The notes: a model not told the origin generated them from the sequence alone. A stretch of 64,000 nt of DNA from Gnetum montanum (GCA_015680685.1 MNCI01003613.1:629336-693335); one strand, 5' to 3'. Positions 32,441-45,320 are shown, numbered from the stretch's first letter. Made by a program: numbers and translations.

Positions 32441-35257
32441 GGCGTGGAGGTGGAGCTGGTTTGGGGGCCTGGGGTTGTCCTGGGACCTTTACGACGTATG
32501 GAGCTGGTCGGGGTTGCGAGTGGACGGTCGGATCTGATTGGGCAGGAGCTTGTCCAGGTATCCTGATGACGTACGGGGTTGGTCTGGGTGGAGGTTGGAC
32601 CTACGTTGTTGCAACGACCGACGGTACTCAGACTACGAAGGGGGTAGGCTGAGCATGAGGGGTTGATGCATTTGCGGGATTGAGCGGAGGGATGTGCACC
32701 ACGTATGATTTTTGATGCGTCAGAGTGTTGGGGGTGGGTACAGTGGGGGGCACTCGGACTACGTACGGCCGTTGCAGGGCACAGGATGGTTGATAGGCAA
32801 GTGTCGACTCAGCGGGAGGGATCTGAACTACGTACAGTTTGTCAAACGTTTCTTTTTTATTTTTGGGGTAAATGGTGTTAATGCAGGGTGTTCTGGATTC
32901 ATCATCACAATGGATTGAAGTAATTACGTATGGTGCCCCTTTAGCATTCAGGGGGCCTTTATACACCCCCATAGTCTGATTTTGCGGTTGGACAGGGTTA
33001 GCCCCATCAAAAGTGATCTTGCCATCATCAATCATCCTCTGGATGTCCTGCTTCAGGGTAAAGCAGTAATCCGTTTCATGCCCATTGCGTTGATGGTAGT
33101 CGCAGAAGCGATCCATCCTGAATCCTTTGGGCATGGGTGGCTCATCCGGTGTTGCTAGGCTTGGGTTCTGTACGAGTTGACAGAACCGGTCATGTCTTTG
33201 AATAGCCACTGGGGACATTTGTTTGTGTTGCATCAATCCAGCCTTTAAGAGTTGGTCGAAGAGTTGGGATGGCTTCATTGGTAAAGGTGTGTACTGAGAG
33301 GGTTCTTTCCTCTCGAAGTTACGCGTACGGTTCGCCGGGTTCTGTGATGATGACTCTCGGGCTGCCGTAGGAGCGGGCTGATAGTAGTTAGTGGCGGGTG
33401 CGGGTGGTTTGTGTTGATGTGTGGTGCTTGTTTGTTGTGCTCCCGCTATTGCTGCTATAGTTGTCTTGGCCTTCTCTTTGTCCTTTTTAGTGTGTTGGTT
33501 TCTGAAGGCCAAGTATGCGGGGTCGTGACTATTTTGAGCCGCCTCCTCTATGTTCTTGATTTGTTCAAATGCCTCATTAAGGTCGCGTGCATTAAGGTAA
33601 TACAGTTTGGACTTGAAAAAATCATTGACCACTGCTTTCAATATCGTAAGCAGATAAGTTGGAGAGATTGATTCATGTAGCTCATTGAGAGCCGCACTCC
33701 ATCTCTGAATAAACTTCTACACCGGTTCAAGCGGTGCTTGCTTGATCTGCATGAGGCTATCCAGCGTGGCCTCGGGTTTCAAGTTATACTTGAACCGGGT
33801 AAAAAACTGGTGTAAAAGATCGTCCAAAGAAAGGATAGAGTCCCTGGGTAAGGCTCGGTACCAGTCGAGTGCCCTTCCCGCGAGGGACATGGGGAATACT
33901 CGAAGGACGGCGTGGGGCCAAGCCTGGAGCAACGCACACTCTAATTTGAATGTTATAAGATGGGTGTTGGGGTCTGTTTCCCTGTTGTATTTAGTTAGAG
34001 TTAGTAGGGGGACACCTTTGGGCAGGGTCAAAGGAGGGACAGAAGAGCTGATAGGGTCATCGTTGTAGAAATCCACTATCTTCAGCTTTTCCTCAGCGGC
34101 CGTTTTGAGGCGTTTCACCTCTTCAGTAAGCTCTTGCATTATTTTTTTGGCATCTACCCAATCTTGGGCGCTCGGTGATATGGCAGTTTAGCGTTGCAGT
34201 ATATCGTACAAGTTAGATTGTTGCGTATGAGGCTGAAGGGCTGAAAGCTGCCCGGGTGCTTGTGTTTGTGGGAAGGCTACAACGGGCAACGCTATGGGTG
34301 GCACGTGGTAGGGAAAATGCTGTGGCTATTGTTGTTGGAACTGGGTTGTGCTTGGGGGACATTGGCTGGTGGGATTGCGTGAGGTGGTGCATGGTGGTGG
34401 GGGGCTTGGTACAACGGCGCTCCCCTTGGTGGCCATTGCCCTGCCACATTGTGAGCGAGGACTCCCTGTTGGGTTACGGATGTCTGGGGAGCTGTGTGTG
34501 CTTGGAGGTGTGGTATGAAGTGGGCGGATGTGGATGCCGGAATCACGTGTGGCATCCCTATCACCCTTGGTGGGAGCGTTGCTCCCATGTTATCGATAGG
34601 TGGCTACACTTGTGAGGATGGGCCCGCCGCGGCCATAGCGATGAGTGTGAGCGGGAAGGTGTTGGGTTGGGGGTTGCTTGGGAGAGGGACGTGGACTAAT
34701 GCTGCTGTTTCTAGCGGTGGCTGTTGGGCTTGGAGGAATCTAAGATGTGGCAAGGGCATGAGTTCCCCTGTGCCGGGATGGAAAAAGGGGTTGACCTGCG
34801 CTTGAGGACTTAAGGTATGGAACGACTCCCCTTGCTCGGATTGAGCGGCAAACTCATCCTCATCCTCTGGTTGGGGCTCCAGTGCAGGCTGATCCAACGA
34901 ATTGTTCCTTTGGAGGAGGAGTTGTGTGACGAGTTTCGAGTATTGTTCAGGAACGGGAATTACATCGTAGGGGGTTGGGATGAACTCTCGTCCCCCCCTG
35001 TAATACGACTCAAACTGCCTCTTCGCCTCTAGTTTAGCTTGATCAACAGCTAGGTCAACTTGTATCTTAATGCAGATAAAGTTGTACTGATCCTGGGTAA
35101 TAATGTTAGAGGTCGGGTTCTTCCCTTGCAGCTTTAGGGATCGACGGGGACCTAGTGTGGGCTACATTCCCGGGTGTTGTGTGACGGGCTGTTGGATAGC
35201 TATGGTGTCCATGGCGATGGTCTGAGCGGTGAGAGCAGTGTTGTTTGAAGGATTCAT
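32441..35257 (-). pseudogene. Element C gag with PYVV-repeat linker
   Basis: ATG 35257 starts MNPSNNTALT; a TAG near 35166 and a frameshift between 34292 and 34139 break it. The capsid core is at 34139-33600 (FYNDDPI, ALDWYRALP, RFKYNLKPE). The zinc knuckle CDYHQRNGHETDYC (CxxHxxxxHxxxxC, near 33090) is the OTA type. Between the knuckle and protease, 32460-32890 encodes about seven repeats of P-Y-V-V/I-x-x-P(P/G) separated by Pro-rich spacers. Confidence 0.9.
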
Positions 35258-35801
35258 GATGCTACGTTGCGGATATGGATAAGTCTGGAATTACGAAGTT
35301 GATGTCTTGAGGGACGGACAGCGTACACGCCTAGTGGACGGCATATAGGGGCAGTGTATACAGCGTGTATAGCGTATACAGCGTAGACACTGGGGAGTGT
35401 ACGTGTGAGATGGGTTGCGGGGTGAAACAGGGAAACGTGAACAGGGTGACAGCGGGAGCGTAAAACAGGCAGCGTAAAACAGTTCAAAGCGTTAGACGGT
35501 ACAAAGCGTAAAACAGTTCGAAGCGTGAAAACAGAGCGTAAAAGACAGGCTTGTAGAAGAAGTCACAGCGTAATCAGTACAGTGTGAAACAGACGAGCGT
35601 AAACAAAGCGGTGATGTTTGAGAGCGTGAACGGTGCGCAGTGTAGATGCTGGGTAGTTACGAGGTAGGTTTCAGGAGCGGATGGTGTAAACACTGGGAAA
35701 GTTAGGGCGGTGTACAGCTAATGGCGTAGATGCTTAATAGCGTATACACTAGGAGTTGCAGGTAAGGGTTTTAAGGAGGCCCTCCTTCTAGCGCTAATTT
35801 C
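35258..35801 (-). other. Element C leader and tRNA-Asn-type primer-binding site
   Basis: PBS is the complement of 35780-35796 (sense TAGCGCTAGAAGGAGGG), five bases after the LTR. It matches plant tRNA-Asn except TGG has become TAG. The leader (35258-35779) has no gene and many agcgtaaac/agcgtatac words. Confidence 0.75.
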
Positions 35802-37071
35802 TGTACCACCTGAAATCGTCGGTCTCTGGTTGGAAGGAAAAATAGAGGCCGCGGGATCACAGGACGCATACAGAAGACCCTGCCTACGCCTGAGGGCGTG
35901 CTGGAATGCAACGGAGGCAGAGTACCTTGGGTGGTCTGCACGCGGATCAGACAAGGATTTCCCCGCACGTACACAAATGCTAATACGTTGGGTTATGCGT
36001 AAACGGCATGCAGGCGTAAACGAAGCAAAAATAGCGTAAAACGTAAAAAAATGCAAACGAAGCGTGAGCGAGGCATAGGCCAAATTGACATAAAACTGTA
36101 AAAGAACTTGCAGCGAATGAAACGATGGAATTATAGAGTTAGAGTACAGTGCACCGGTCTAATGCAGTTGTGGAAACACAAGGCGGCCGAAAAGCCCCAA
36201 CGTACACAGAGGTGATTCGGACGGTTTGCAGAGTGTGTAAGAGACTGGATCCACAATGTGCAAGACTTCTCAGTGTAAGAAGGTTTTTTGCTCTTTTGTG
36301 CAGCGGTAGTGTTCTCTGGTATGCTCTAGGATTTTGCAAAACGTCTGACGGAAGTGGAAAAATGGGAGTTTTATACAGGTTGTTACGCTAGACTCGGGAT
36401 GGGAGACACGTGGCACGTTGACCGGGTGCATACACTTTACAAATATACAAAATGTTACAACTGGTAGGCGTATACGCTGGCCGTATACGCTGCATCAGGT
36501 CGGCGTATACGCTGGGCGTATACGCCGGAATGCTGGGCGTGAACTAGGTGGAGATTGAGCGCTGGGCGTATACGCTGATGGATGTTGGGCGTACATGCCG
36601 GAATGTCGGGCATACACGCTGGGCGCATACACCAAAGGGTGCCACTTGCTTCAATTCTTGCTCTTCGATGTTATCTTTATGCTGTCATTGGAGATCCTGT
36701 CATCGAGCGTGTGCATCTTAAGTGCCTGGGTGTATACGCCGGAGAGCTGGGCGTACACGTTGAAGTGCCGAGCGTATACGCTGAAGTGTCGGGCGTATAC
36801 GCTGAAATGAATGTTGGGCGTACACGCTGGAGTGCTGGGCGTATACGCTGAAGCGCCGGGCGTATATGCTAGAATGCTGGGCGTATACGTCGAAGTGAAT
36901 GTTGGGCGTACACGCGAAAATGCTGGGCGTATACGCTTGTGTGTGTATACGCTGACTCCATATACTTAGCAAAAACTAAGTGTTGCTATCATGCAGCCTG
37001 CGTCGTTTGTGAGTTCCAGGGTCTTGTTTGGGGTCGGACAAGTACTAAGGTCCGAACTCTGTGGTGTTTCA
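35802..37071 (-). repeat. Element C 5' LTR (1270 bp)
   Basis: Partner of 19504-20772. The palindrome array covers about 36467-36945 with at least seven exact GCGTATACGC. The sense TATA box is tgtataaaa at 36377-36369, decayed from tatataaaa in the other LTR. Confidence 0.94.
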
Positions 37072-37440
37072 GTTCCCTTGTACGAACAATGTGGTAGAGT
37101 ATGAGGGGCTCCTCAGAGGATTGTTGATAGCCAAGGAACTTAAAGTTTAACACTTGGCAATCCAAGGCGATTCGATGCTTGTCATCAATCAAATCATAGG
37201 ATTCTATGCCTACAAGGTTGTGCACCTACAACCCTACTACAATATGGCTAAAGATCTTCTGAAACAATTCATGACAACTGATGCCCAACACGTGCTGCGT
37301 AACGAAAACGTTGTTGCCGATGCACTGGCAACACTGGCATTAAACGTGCCACCACACTTGTTCGCCACTTGGCCCGTTTTAATGATAGAATGTATAGAGC
37401 CTGTCATTCAAGTGGCATAGATTTCTTCATTAAATGCAGA
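37072..37440 (+). pseudogene. Element B second RNase H, continuation after element C
   Basis: Begins with the target duplication gttcc and continues TNNVVEYEGLLRGL, a stop, GDSMLVINQI, and VVADALATLAL, the second half of the archaeal-type RNase H whose first half ends at 19503. Confidence 0.9.
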
Positions 37441-38694
37441 AGGAATGTCAGAATGGTATGACAACATTAAAACTTACCTTTTGCATGGCGAACCACCGCA
37501 TGAGCTAACACATGCGCAAAAGGATGCAGTACGCAAGTGTGCCAAGAAATACATCATCATTGGAGACAGTAATCTTTGTAGACGCTCTTTCGATGGGGTA
37601 TTGCTTACCTACATTAACAGCGACCAAGCACAACGAATAGTTAACGAAGTCCACGAAGGGCTGTGCGGAGGACACGTAGCCCCGCGGGCAATGATCTCTA
37701 AAATCAGACACCTAGGGTACTATTGGCCATACATGGAAAAAGACTACCTTGTCAAGGTTAAGACGTGTGACACGTGCCAGTGTTACGCAAATCTAATACA
37801 CATGTCACCAACTGAGCTGCACACTACACAGATCACCTGGCGATTCCAACGATGGGGACTGGACATCATAGGTCCCATCGCAACCAAATCTTCCACAGGA
37901 CATAGCTTCATTATCACCGCCACCGAATATTTTATGAAGTGGGTAAGGTTATCCCCCTATGAAAGATTACATCTCAATAGGTTTTCCATTTAATCTTAGA
38001 CAATATCGTAACTAGATTTGGGCTCCCTATGACTATTGTGACCGACAATGGGCCACAATTTAGTAGTACAGAAATGAAATCTTTTTGTGATAACCTTGGT
38101 ATTAAGCAATCTTTTTCTTAATCTTATTACCCACAAGAAAATGGTCAAGCAGAGGCGAAAAACAAAGTGATTATCAATCTACTTAAGAAGATGCTCAGTA
38201 TTAACAAAAAATGGTGGCATGAAAAAATCCTCTACGTGCTATGGACGTATCGTACAACGTGTAGAACAGCTATAGATAGGATGCCCTATAGCCTAGTCTA
38301 TGGGTTCGAAGCAGTGTTGCCCTTGAAATTACAGGTTTCCTCATTGAAGATGGTCCTATCCATAGTTATAAATGAGACTTAGCACAATGAGTCTAGAATC
38401 ATGGATTTAGATTCAGTGGAGGAGAAACACATTCAGATGCTCGACACCATTGAAAGATATTAGGATAAACAGAGACAGAAGCATCGGCACAACCTGCATC
38501 AATGACCGATCAAGAAAGGAGACTTAGTTCTCAAGGCCATTTGTGAACCAGTGGGAAAATTCTCTGCAAACTGGGAAGGCCCTTTCCTGGTCATCGGCAC
38601 ATACAACAATGGAGCATTCAAGTTAGCAGACATCGATGGCAACGAGCACTCAAACCCAGTGAACCATCTATACTTGAAACGATATTACGTCTAA
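37441..38694 (+). pseudogene. Element B integrase (broken)
   Basis: Zinc domain HEGLCGGH and CDTCQ; core GLDIIGP, VTDNGPQF and a Gly-Gln-Ala-Glu segment near 38145 are all present. A frame change near 37945 and stops at 37990, 38120, 38380, 38461 and 38503 disrupt it. It ends LYLKRYYV and stop at 38694. Confidence 0.88.
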
Positions 38695-40187
38695 GCATCG
38701 ACTCGGTGCAAACGCAAGGTAACAAATGTCTTCTACGACATAAAACTGGCAATGTTGTACACATCTACTACGACATAAAACTGGCACTCCTTGCGCATGT
38801 CTGCCAAGACGCTAAACTGGCAAAATTTCCGATCGTCCGCCATGACATGAAACTGGAAAGGTAAGCATATGTTTGTTGAGACACTAAATCAGCATAGACT
38901 TGTCCCTAGGTCACAACACAAAATTGACACTCACAACACGGTTTGATGGGACCATAAACTAGCTCTTCCACCATCTGCTATGACATAAAACTAGTAGATT
39001 GCAGTCTGCCTAGACGTTAAATTGGGACCACAACCTGATGAGGCTTAAAACCAGCAATGATAGTCAACCAGGACTCAAAACTAGAATTTCCCAAGCATTC
39101 CATGAAGCAAGCAAACATGGTCATTCTTGCATAGCATCCCTACCAGACAGAATGGGTAAGGCGTTGGGACAGACACAACGTCGTTACCTCGCTGGCATTC
39201 TGTTGATTCCTCGGACATGCCGAAAGGCATACTACTGACCGCTCTGTAGCTGCACCTCCTGGGATCAATTTTACCACTTGGGGCCATGAAGAAACTATGG
39301 TCATACGCAGTCTCAGTGGCCTCCATCCATCACTGTCACCAAACTCTGGCCTAGCAGATTCATTTGACTTGTTCTTTGCCCAATCATTGAGGCAACATGA
39401 ATCTGGCTGTTGATGGCGGTTTCATGAACCACGACACCAACATTGGGATGCTTGCTCCCTGTCATGGTCCCTATTTCATGGTCTGCACTCTCCTTTTCAC
39501 TTTGGATGGTTCTTGTTTCAATAGTCTCCCTCCTTAGTGATTAGGACGATTGCTTCTACGCTCTACTCTTTGTTATGTTTTGCAGGTTACTTTCTATGAC
39601 AACGTTGATCGAGAGTGCATTCATTAGCAAGTAAGGTGTCACGGCATCTCGAAGCGATTGCTCAGACAAGCCTAGCCACCTAGGAGTGCAAACCCTACCT
39701 CTCCCTCCATTCGATCCATTATTTTATTTTTCCCTTCCTTTGTCCTCATGACCATTGTTACCTCTTGCTTTGCTTGAACAGAGCATGAATATTCAAGCAA
39801 CACTCTTTTGCATCTTTATGTCCATGAACTGGCGTAACTCAATTCGCCTAAGTGGAATGTAATTCAAAAAAAAAGAGGGACAAAGTTTGGCAAAATGGAT
39901 GTAAAACAGCTCATCCAGGCCATGCAGGTGTAACACAACTCATCCGTGCAAGCCCTCCATATATAGTATGATAGCGTAACCTCTTGCAAATACATTCGCG
40001 GGAGGACGCTATAACTTGTTCACAAACGTTTCATGTTCACATGCTTGAGTCTTCCCCGAACCTCCCTCCTTTTACTCCTGTAAACTCCCTTCTATGCTTT
40101 CTTCACTACCCTACCTAGGCATTCCCAGGTTTGGCAAAGTGACATTTGAGCAATCTCCAACAGACGTTGTTGGTGCGTTTACCTCTC
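38695..40187 (+). repeat. Element B 3' untranslated region
   Basis: No gene. From about 38735 to 39080 a degenerate array of acgacataaaactggc-like units (about 12 copies) matches the 3' UTR arrays of A and C in sense orientation. The rest (39080-40187) shows nothing I can identify. Confidence 0.65.
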
Positions 40188-40264
40188 TGGTGTTTCATAT
40201 TCTTTGTTGACATCTTTCAGGAAAGCGCTCTAAACGTCAACAAAGAGGGGCCATTAAAACACTA
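40188..40264 (+). promoter_or_regulatory. Element B PPT and stem-loop at the 3' LTR junction
   Basis: TGGTGTTT (40188) ... TCTTTGTTGAC pairs with GTCAACAAAGA (11 bp perfect), and the outer arm pairs with AAAACACTA at the LTR start. The PPT caaagaggggccat is at 40241-40254. Confidence 0.8.
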
Positions 40265-41660
40265 TAAAATTTTCGAAGCCTTGATGGCTCGGCAAAATCT
40301 AGCAACCCAAGCAGGAAGTCGCGACAAGGCGTAGCACATGACAGATGAACTTCAGGAGACAGAACGAAACAATAAGTGCACGGTGGCAAGACTTCCACTT
40401 TGTGAATCTTCCATATTTCAAAATCTCAACATTTAACATATTACATTGCATTACACAACATAGCGTAACGCTATGTTGTGCAGCGTAATATCAAAGACAG
40501 TCCACCGCAGCATCAAGGATGGAAAACATGCAAGACTTCGACAGCCTAGTAAAAATCTCAAGGCCTACGCAACGATTTGCAGCATGACGCATGTTTTAGT
40601 GAGTTTTCTTTCCTAGTTAAGGGGCCCATTACGCTAGTTTATGCAGTGCGGTGTAGTAAAAACCCTGAAAGAGATTGAAACAAAGGAAGTGCGGCGACAA
40701 TACTTCAATTTTTGCAGTTTCGTTATTTTACTCTGAATTACGCTATGATGCGTAATTTAGTGTAATGCAGCGTAATTCAAGTAACGACAAGCACAATTCA
40801 GACATCAGTAGTTCATACACCACAATACGCTCTCTAGTGTATTACTGCATAATCAAAGGATAGTTTGTTGCCAAAGCCCGCACGAGGGTAGTTTACAACG
40901 TGTTACGTAGCATAGCATCGCAAGCTTCAATGACAACACATTGAGTCAATGGCATTTTATGAGTTTAGGACATGCATCACTTAAACTGGATTTTTCTCCT
41001 GACCCTAACCTTATAAATGCTCCAGTTGATGAAGATCAAAGGGGGGTTTGACAAAATTTTTCTTTCAAGGTTGGCAAAAGAGCAAAAGAGAATCAGCGAT
41101 TGTGAGAACGTCGAAGGTGATTGGCAAGAACTCTTGATCAGAAACAATCAGCTACTAGATATTCTCCCCCAGGTCTGACTTCCTTGCTCCTAGATTAGCT
41201 AGATCAAGGTAGATTGATCCTCACTTGTTTCATCTTTAGATAACTTTCTTATTGTTGGCATGTGCTTCGTCCAAACCGAAGCTCACCTGAAATTATTAAA
41301 TCAAACATATTGTTTTTCGTAAATTAAATCCTAGATCTTGTAATCGTATTCCCTACAAAATCTAATCCCCTGCATCCTAGTTATACAGATTTGGCAATCT
41401 CATCTAAATCGTTTACATTGTTTTCAATTGCTTTCGGGGTTAACAATATTACATCGCCCTATAACGAATCTTCATTTTTCCATCAAATTATTACCAAAAT
41501 TTTATTGATTAAATAAGTCCCTGTTTGATCGACAAGATTGTTTAGGGCACCTTGGATTCATTTTTCTCTCTAGCACGGTCCTCACACGGATCCGGGGTTA
41601 GAACTGTGTACATGGACTTTTGTTCGATATTTCCAGCAACCGATATTTTCCATCGTTACA
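40255..41660 (+). repeat. Element B 3' LTR (1406 bp)
   Basis: Starts TAAAACACT (TG mutated to TA) and ends CGTTACA before gtttg. TATA box ttataaat at 41011-41018. Homologous to 6447-7854 along its whole length. Confidence 0.92.
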
Positions 41661-41665
41661 GTTTG

Positions 41666-44600
41666 GTCCAATTGATTCTAACAAGCCAGTTCCCGATATG
41701 ACCATTGATCACAATGGGGTATGGTTCAGAGAAGAGGCCTGTGAATTCCTTGCCTTTATCTTAGACAAATTCAACGTGGTAATATGGTCGCATCTAAGTG
41801 AAGAATTAGCGTTGAGCGTGCTTGAGACCATGTTACCAAGATCTTCAAATGACATTGTGGCTTTCATGGTGGACATCGATGAGGGACCATTTACGATTAA
41901 GGATGGTCCCTTTGGAGGGCCCAGATCTACCTGTCCATTATCATGTTTATGGGATCTATTGTCACATGGCTCTCATGACATCAATAGCACTTTATTCCTG
42001 GTTGCTCGTGTGCACACCTTATTCTAGAATCCTCCTGGAATGGTGTATCAGGTGGAGAGGTAAGGTTGTTTAATTTACTGTTGCTGTTCTGATGCTTAGT
42101 GGTTCAGGTTTTGACTGTCGTTCCTTTGCAGGTCCCAATTTGACAAAGAAGGAGTATGTGTAGGTGACGATGGACTTGCATTGGCTCATACCGCCTTAGA
42201 GACTTTCATGGCAGGTCCCACTCTCCGTGGTGCCATGTTAGCCCAAACTAAGGGTGACATTGTTCATTTTCACAAACGATACTCCAAGGCATTCGCACAA
42301 TGTGAGGCTCGGGGGTGGCTGCATGGGGATTGGTCCCGTAGTGGGCCAGTTTTCCCATGTGATGTTGATTTGACTTATAATGATCCTAATCCATTATCTG
42401 AAGGTAAGTAATGGTATTTATGATGCTTAACATTTGTTTGTTCTGTTACATCGTTGGTTATATTGACTCCATCAATGTTATCTTGTGCATATAGTGGATG
42501 TCCCCCCTGCTGGAGTCACCATGACAACCGAGTAGACCGAGGGCACTTTGGCCATGAAATTTAGGGAGATCAGTGATGCACAACGATGGCTATGTGAGAA
42601 GGCACTGCCACATATCATCAGTTGTCTATGCGATGCTGGCCTCATGGAGTTATTTACGGCCCCAAGTCCTGATGTCTCTATGATCGAGATGATTACGATC
42701 GTTGATTCTTTCAACGAAGCAGTTACTTACTATAGTACTCATGTCAAGGGAATCAAAGTGTCCTTCCATCTGTCAGAGGAGTTCTTTTTAGACTTCTTCG
42801 GTGTACCAGCAGCTAGGACTAAAGTGATTTTGGATAGAGCGTAGAAGGAGATCCATGTGGTTCGTGAATTCGAGGATTGGTTGGGCATTCTTAAAGGAGC
42901 TAAGGGATTCCCTATGCAGGGAAAATTAAAAGTGACCGAAGTCAATGAGTTGTACCCCTTGTTCAGAGCATGAGTGTTTCCAAAGTCCCTGTCCCAAGTG
43001 AGGACTTTTGGGGTAGAGTCTGTGCGCATCATGCACACGATTCTGGAGACTAGGGTACGCTATAATTCGGTGCAGTTTTTGCTTTCAAGTTTCCATGGGG
43101 AGATAGTGAGGTTGTGTTCGAACATTGAGGTGCAGTCCCATTTCACCTTTGCATTCTTCACCAGTTATTTGCGCCAACCTTCTAAATTTCTAGTTATTCA
43201 CGTGGACAAAAAGTACGTGTTAAGGGAACGTGCGCAATTGTCTCGCCCGTGGATTCGCCACTTATTTGAGGTGACAAAATCCCAAGATGCTTCTGAGGGA
43301 ATTAATGAATCAATTTTTGTTACAATGAAGGGATCATCTGGCCATTCAATTCATACGTGTGACAACATAGGGTTGGAACCGGGTGATGTGCCCTATATTG
43401 CTAGAAGAGTTGACCGAGTAATCAAGGAAACAATCGAGAAGGCAAAATCAAAGGTTCAACAACCTAAGCACTCTAGAGAAGTGGCTCCAGCTGTAGATGA
43501 ACCCAAGGTGAAACGCATATGGTTTAAAATGCCAGTCCGGGGTACATAGGCCTGGTTCACTTATTTATCCTTGTTTTATCATCATTACTATTATTTTTAT
43601 TTTATTTTTCGACCATTTATACGAAGCTATCTTACTCCTGAATGTCATTTATTCGATGCTGCACTTATAAATGTCATCAAAGCCAACTCCTGAAGTAAGA
43701 AAGGAGGTGTTGACGCCGATTGCCGAGGAGGAGGAAGTCCCAATGAATTTGGATGAGGAGGATGAAGCGGGCAATGACGAGATGGAAGTCCCTACCCCTC
43801 TGAGTGAAGAAGCAAAAGAACGGGAGGGAGACACCATAGAAAAAGGTCACATTGATGATCAGGATGTAGTCGAAGAGATGTTTGATGATTTCTTCGGAGG
43901 AAGGTTAGACCTTGGTGATCCCCTGAATCTGGAAGAGGACAGAGATTCCGGTATGTTCTCCTTATTATGTTTATTCAGTTCTTGAATTGTTCTTTCCATT
44001 ATTTAGAGTTTTAATTGTATGTTTTTGCTGCTACTAGGTGGAAATGTTGAAGCTCGGACGAATCCTAATGTCCATTTGGAAATACCTATGATGAAGGCTC
44101 CTATGGAAATGACCGCCAAAGTTGACCCGTCTCCTACACATGAACCATTTACTTGGATTGAAATGCCAAGTAAAATGGATTTTTTTCTTGGTATCGTTGA
44201 TGAGGTAGTTGATCACATCTAGCAAGCTCACCCTGAAATAGGTATATATGTCTTAAGCATTTTGAGTCCTTGGGTTTTCACATCTATTTCCACTATCCGA
44301 TGTCTAATGCATGTTCTTCTCACATGGATAGGGACTAAGCTGAAGTGGGTTCCATCTGAGGCCACTTGCATTGATAGTCTGTGTGAACTACCACCAGATA
44401 TTGAGAAAGTGCCAAGATAGATCTATGATGAGGTGGAAAAATGTGTTGTGCAAAATTCCAAGTCTCTTTGGACTTGTAGGCATTCCATCGAGAAACTATG
44501 GTTGCAAATTCAGGTGGGGGAAAAGTAGACTGCCAGGCTAACAGCAGAACGAGATGATTTTAAATCATGCTATGAGTTTGCCTCGGTGAGGTTGATGGGT

Positions 44601-45320
44601 GATCGTTCTTGGTGAACCTATGAGATTACTTATACTAGGTATTGGAATTTATTGAATTGCCAAGTAACTATGATTTGGAAGCTAGCCGAACGGAAGGCGC
44701 AGATTGATTTGCTGGATCTCAAATGTCAGGATTGGAAAGCTTTTGCATCTAAGGTACAGAAATGGGGTCAAGATGAAAAGATGCATAAGTATCATTATAA
44801 AAAATCATTGAAGGAATAATCGATAGAGAACTGTCAGCTGGAGATGTTTGTAGATGGTTTAGGCTTATGATCTTCATTTGACGCATTTGCTAAGAACACC
44901 GTGGTAGAGATGGAGTCTCCCAAGAGGGTTATCACTAATACTTTTGGGGAGGTTTTTGTAGGCGAGTTTCCTCTTAAATGTCCCACTTGGTCCGTGGTGG
45001 ACAAAGGGAAGGCCTTAGCTGATGTTGATCTGGGTCTTGATGGAACCGACTGGGCAAGTGTCCCTAAAGAGGAAATCCTTCGTCGGTTGGAGTTTGGTCT
45101 ACGAGGGTCTTCTTTGGTAAGTTGTTTAGACTCATCAATTTTGTTTATTATTTTCTAGTAGAAAATGTCATATTTCTTTGTTAATTATTATTATTATTAT
45201 TATTTGTTTCTTTTACAAAGTCACGGTGATGACGGTGGCCAGGAATGTGGCCCCAGTGGAGTGGGGCAAGATGGTGTGGAGGAGCCTGAAGATCAAGCTC
45301 CTCCTGGATTTGATGCCTAG
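41666..45320 (+). pseudogene. Element A antisense gene, rest of exon 2 to exon 8
   Basis: Exons: 41666-42059, 42132-42403, 42495 to about 43535, about 43696-43950, 44038-44241, 44332-45116, about 45221-45320. The order and introns match C. The HAD-like part has WFREEACEFLAFIL and VVIWSHLSEE, then NSTLFLVARVHTLF where Asp-Asp is expected. Exon 4 has IKGVKV-like and LYPLFRA segments; exon 5 is Glu-rich; exon 7 coiled coil; the end is FDA and stop. Stops at 42025, 42533, 42842, 42970 and in exon 7 align with Gln, Arg or Trp in C. The exon 4 donor and exon 8 acceptor are damaged. The gene starts at 5946 on the other side of element B. Confidence 0.85.

Larger units (their letters stand above)
19504..37071 (-). 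mobile_element. Element C: complete 17.57-kb OTA-clade Ty3/gypsy retrotransposon inserted into B
   Basis: Two LTRs of 1269 bp (19504-20772) and 1270 bp (35802-37071) bound the element. In sense orientation the LTR begins TGAAACACC and ends GGTACA. It sits inside the archaeal-type RNase H domain of element B; B's frame stops at 19503 and resumes at 37076 with no codon lost. The flanks are attcc (19499-19503) and gttcc (37072-37076), a 5-bp duplication with one later transition. This is the best copy for reading the family architecture because it is uninterrupted apart from one assembly gap. Confidence 0.95.
6447..41660 (+). mobile_element. Element B: OTA-clade Ty3/gypsy retrotransposon inserted into A
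   Basis: Starts TGAAACACC at 6447 and ends TTACA at 41660, flanked by a perfect 5-bp target duplication gtttg (6442-6446 and 41661-41665). Both flanks are element A's antisense gene, and the reading frame of A continues across the insertion once one gtttg is removed. The order is LTR, PBS, gag, protease, antisense gene (12687-17095, minus), RT, RNase H, second RNase H interrupted by element C, integrase, 3' UTR, PPT, LTR. Removing C leaves about 17.6 kb, the same size as C. It is dead: many stops, and the RT active site is mutated. Confidence 0.93.

Noticed and set aside
32113-32652. Plus-strand ORFs opposite C protease and linker
   Set aside because: Shadows of the minus-strand gag-protease frame; not conserved as plus-strand proteins in A.
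34213-34805. Plus-strand ORFs opposite C gag (Cys- and Trp-rich)
   Set aside because: Antisense shadow of the Pro/Gln-rich gag region.
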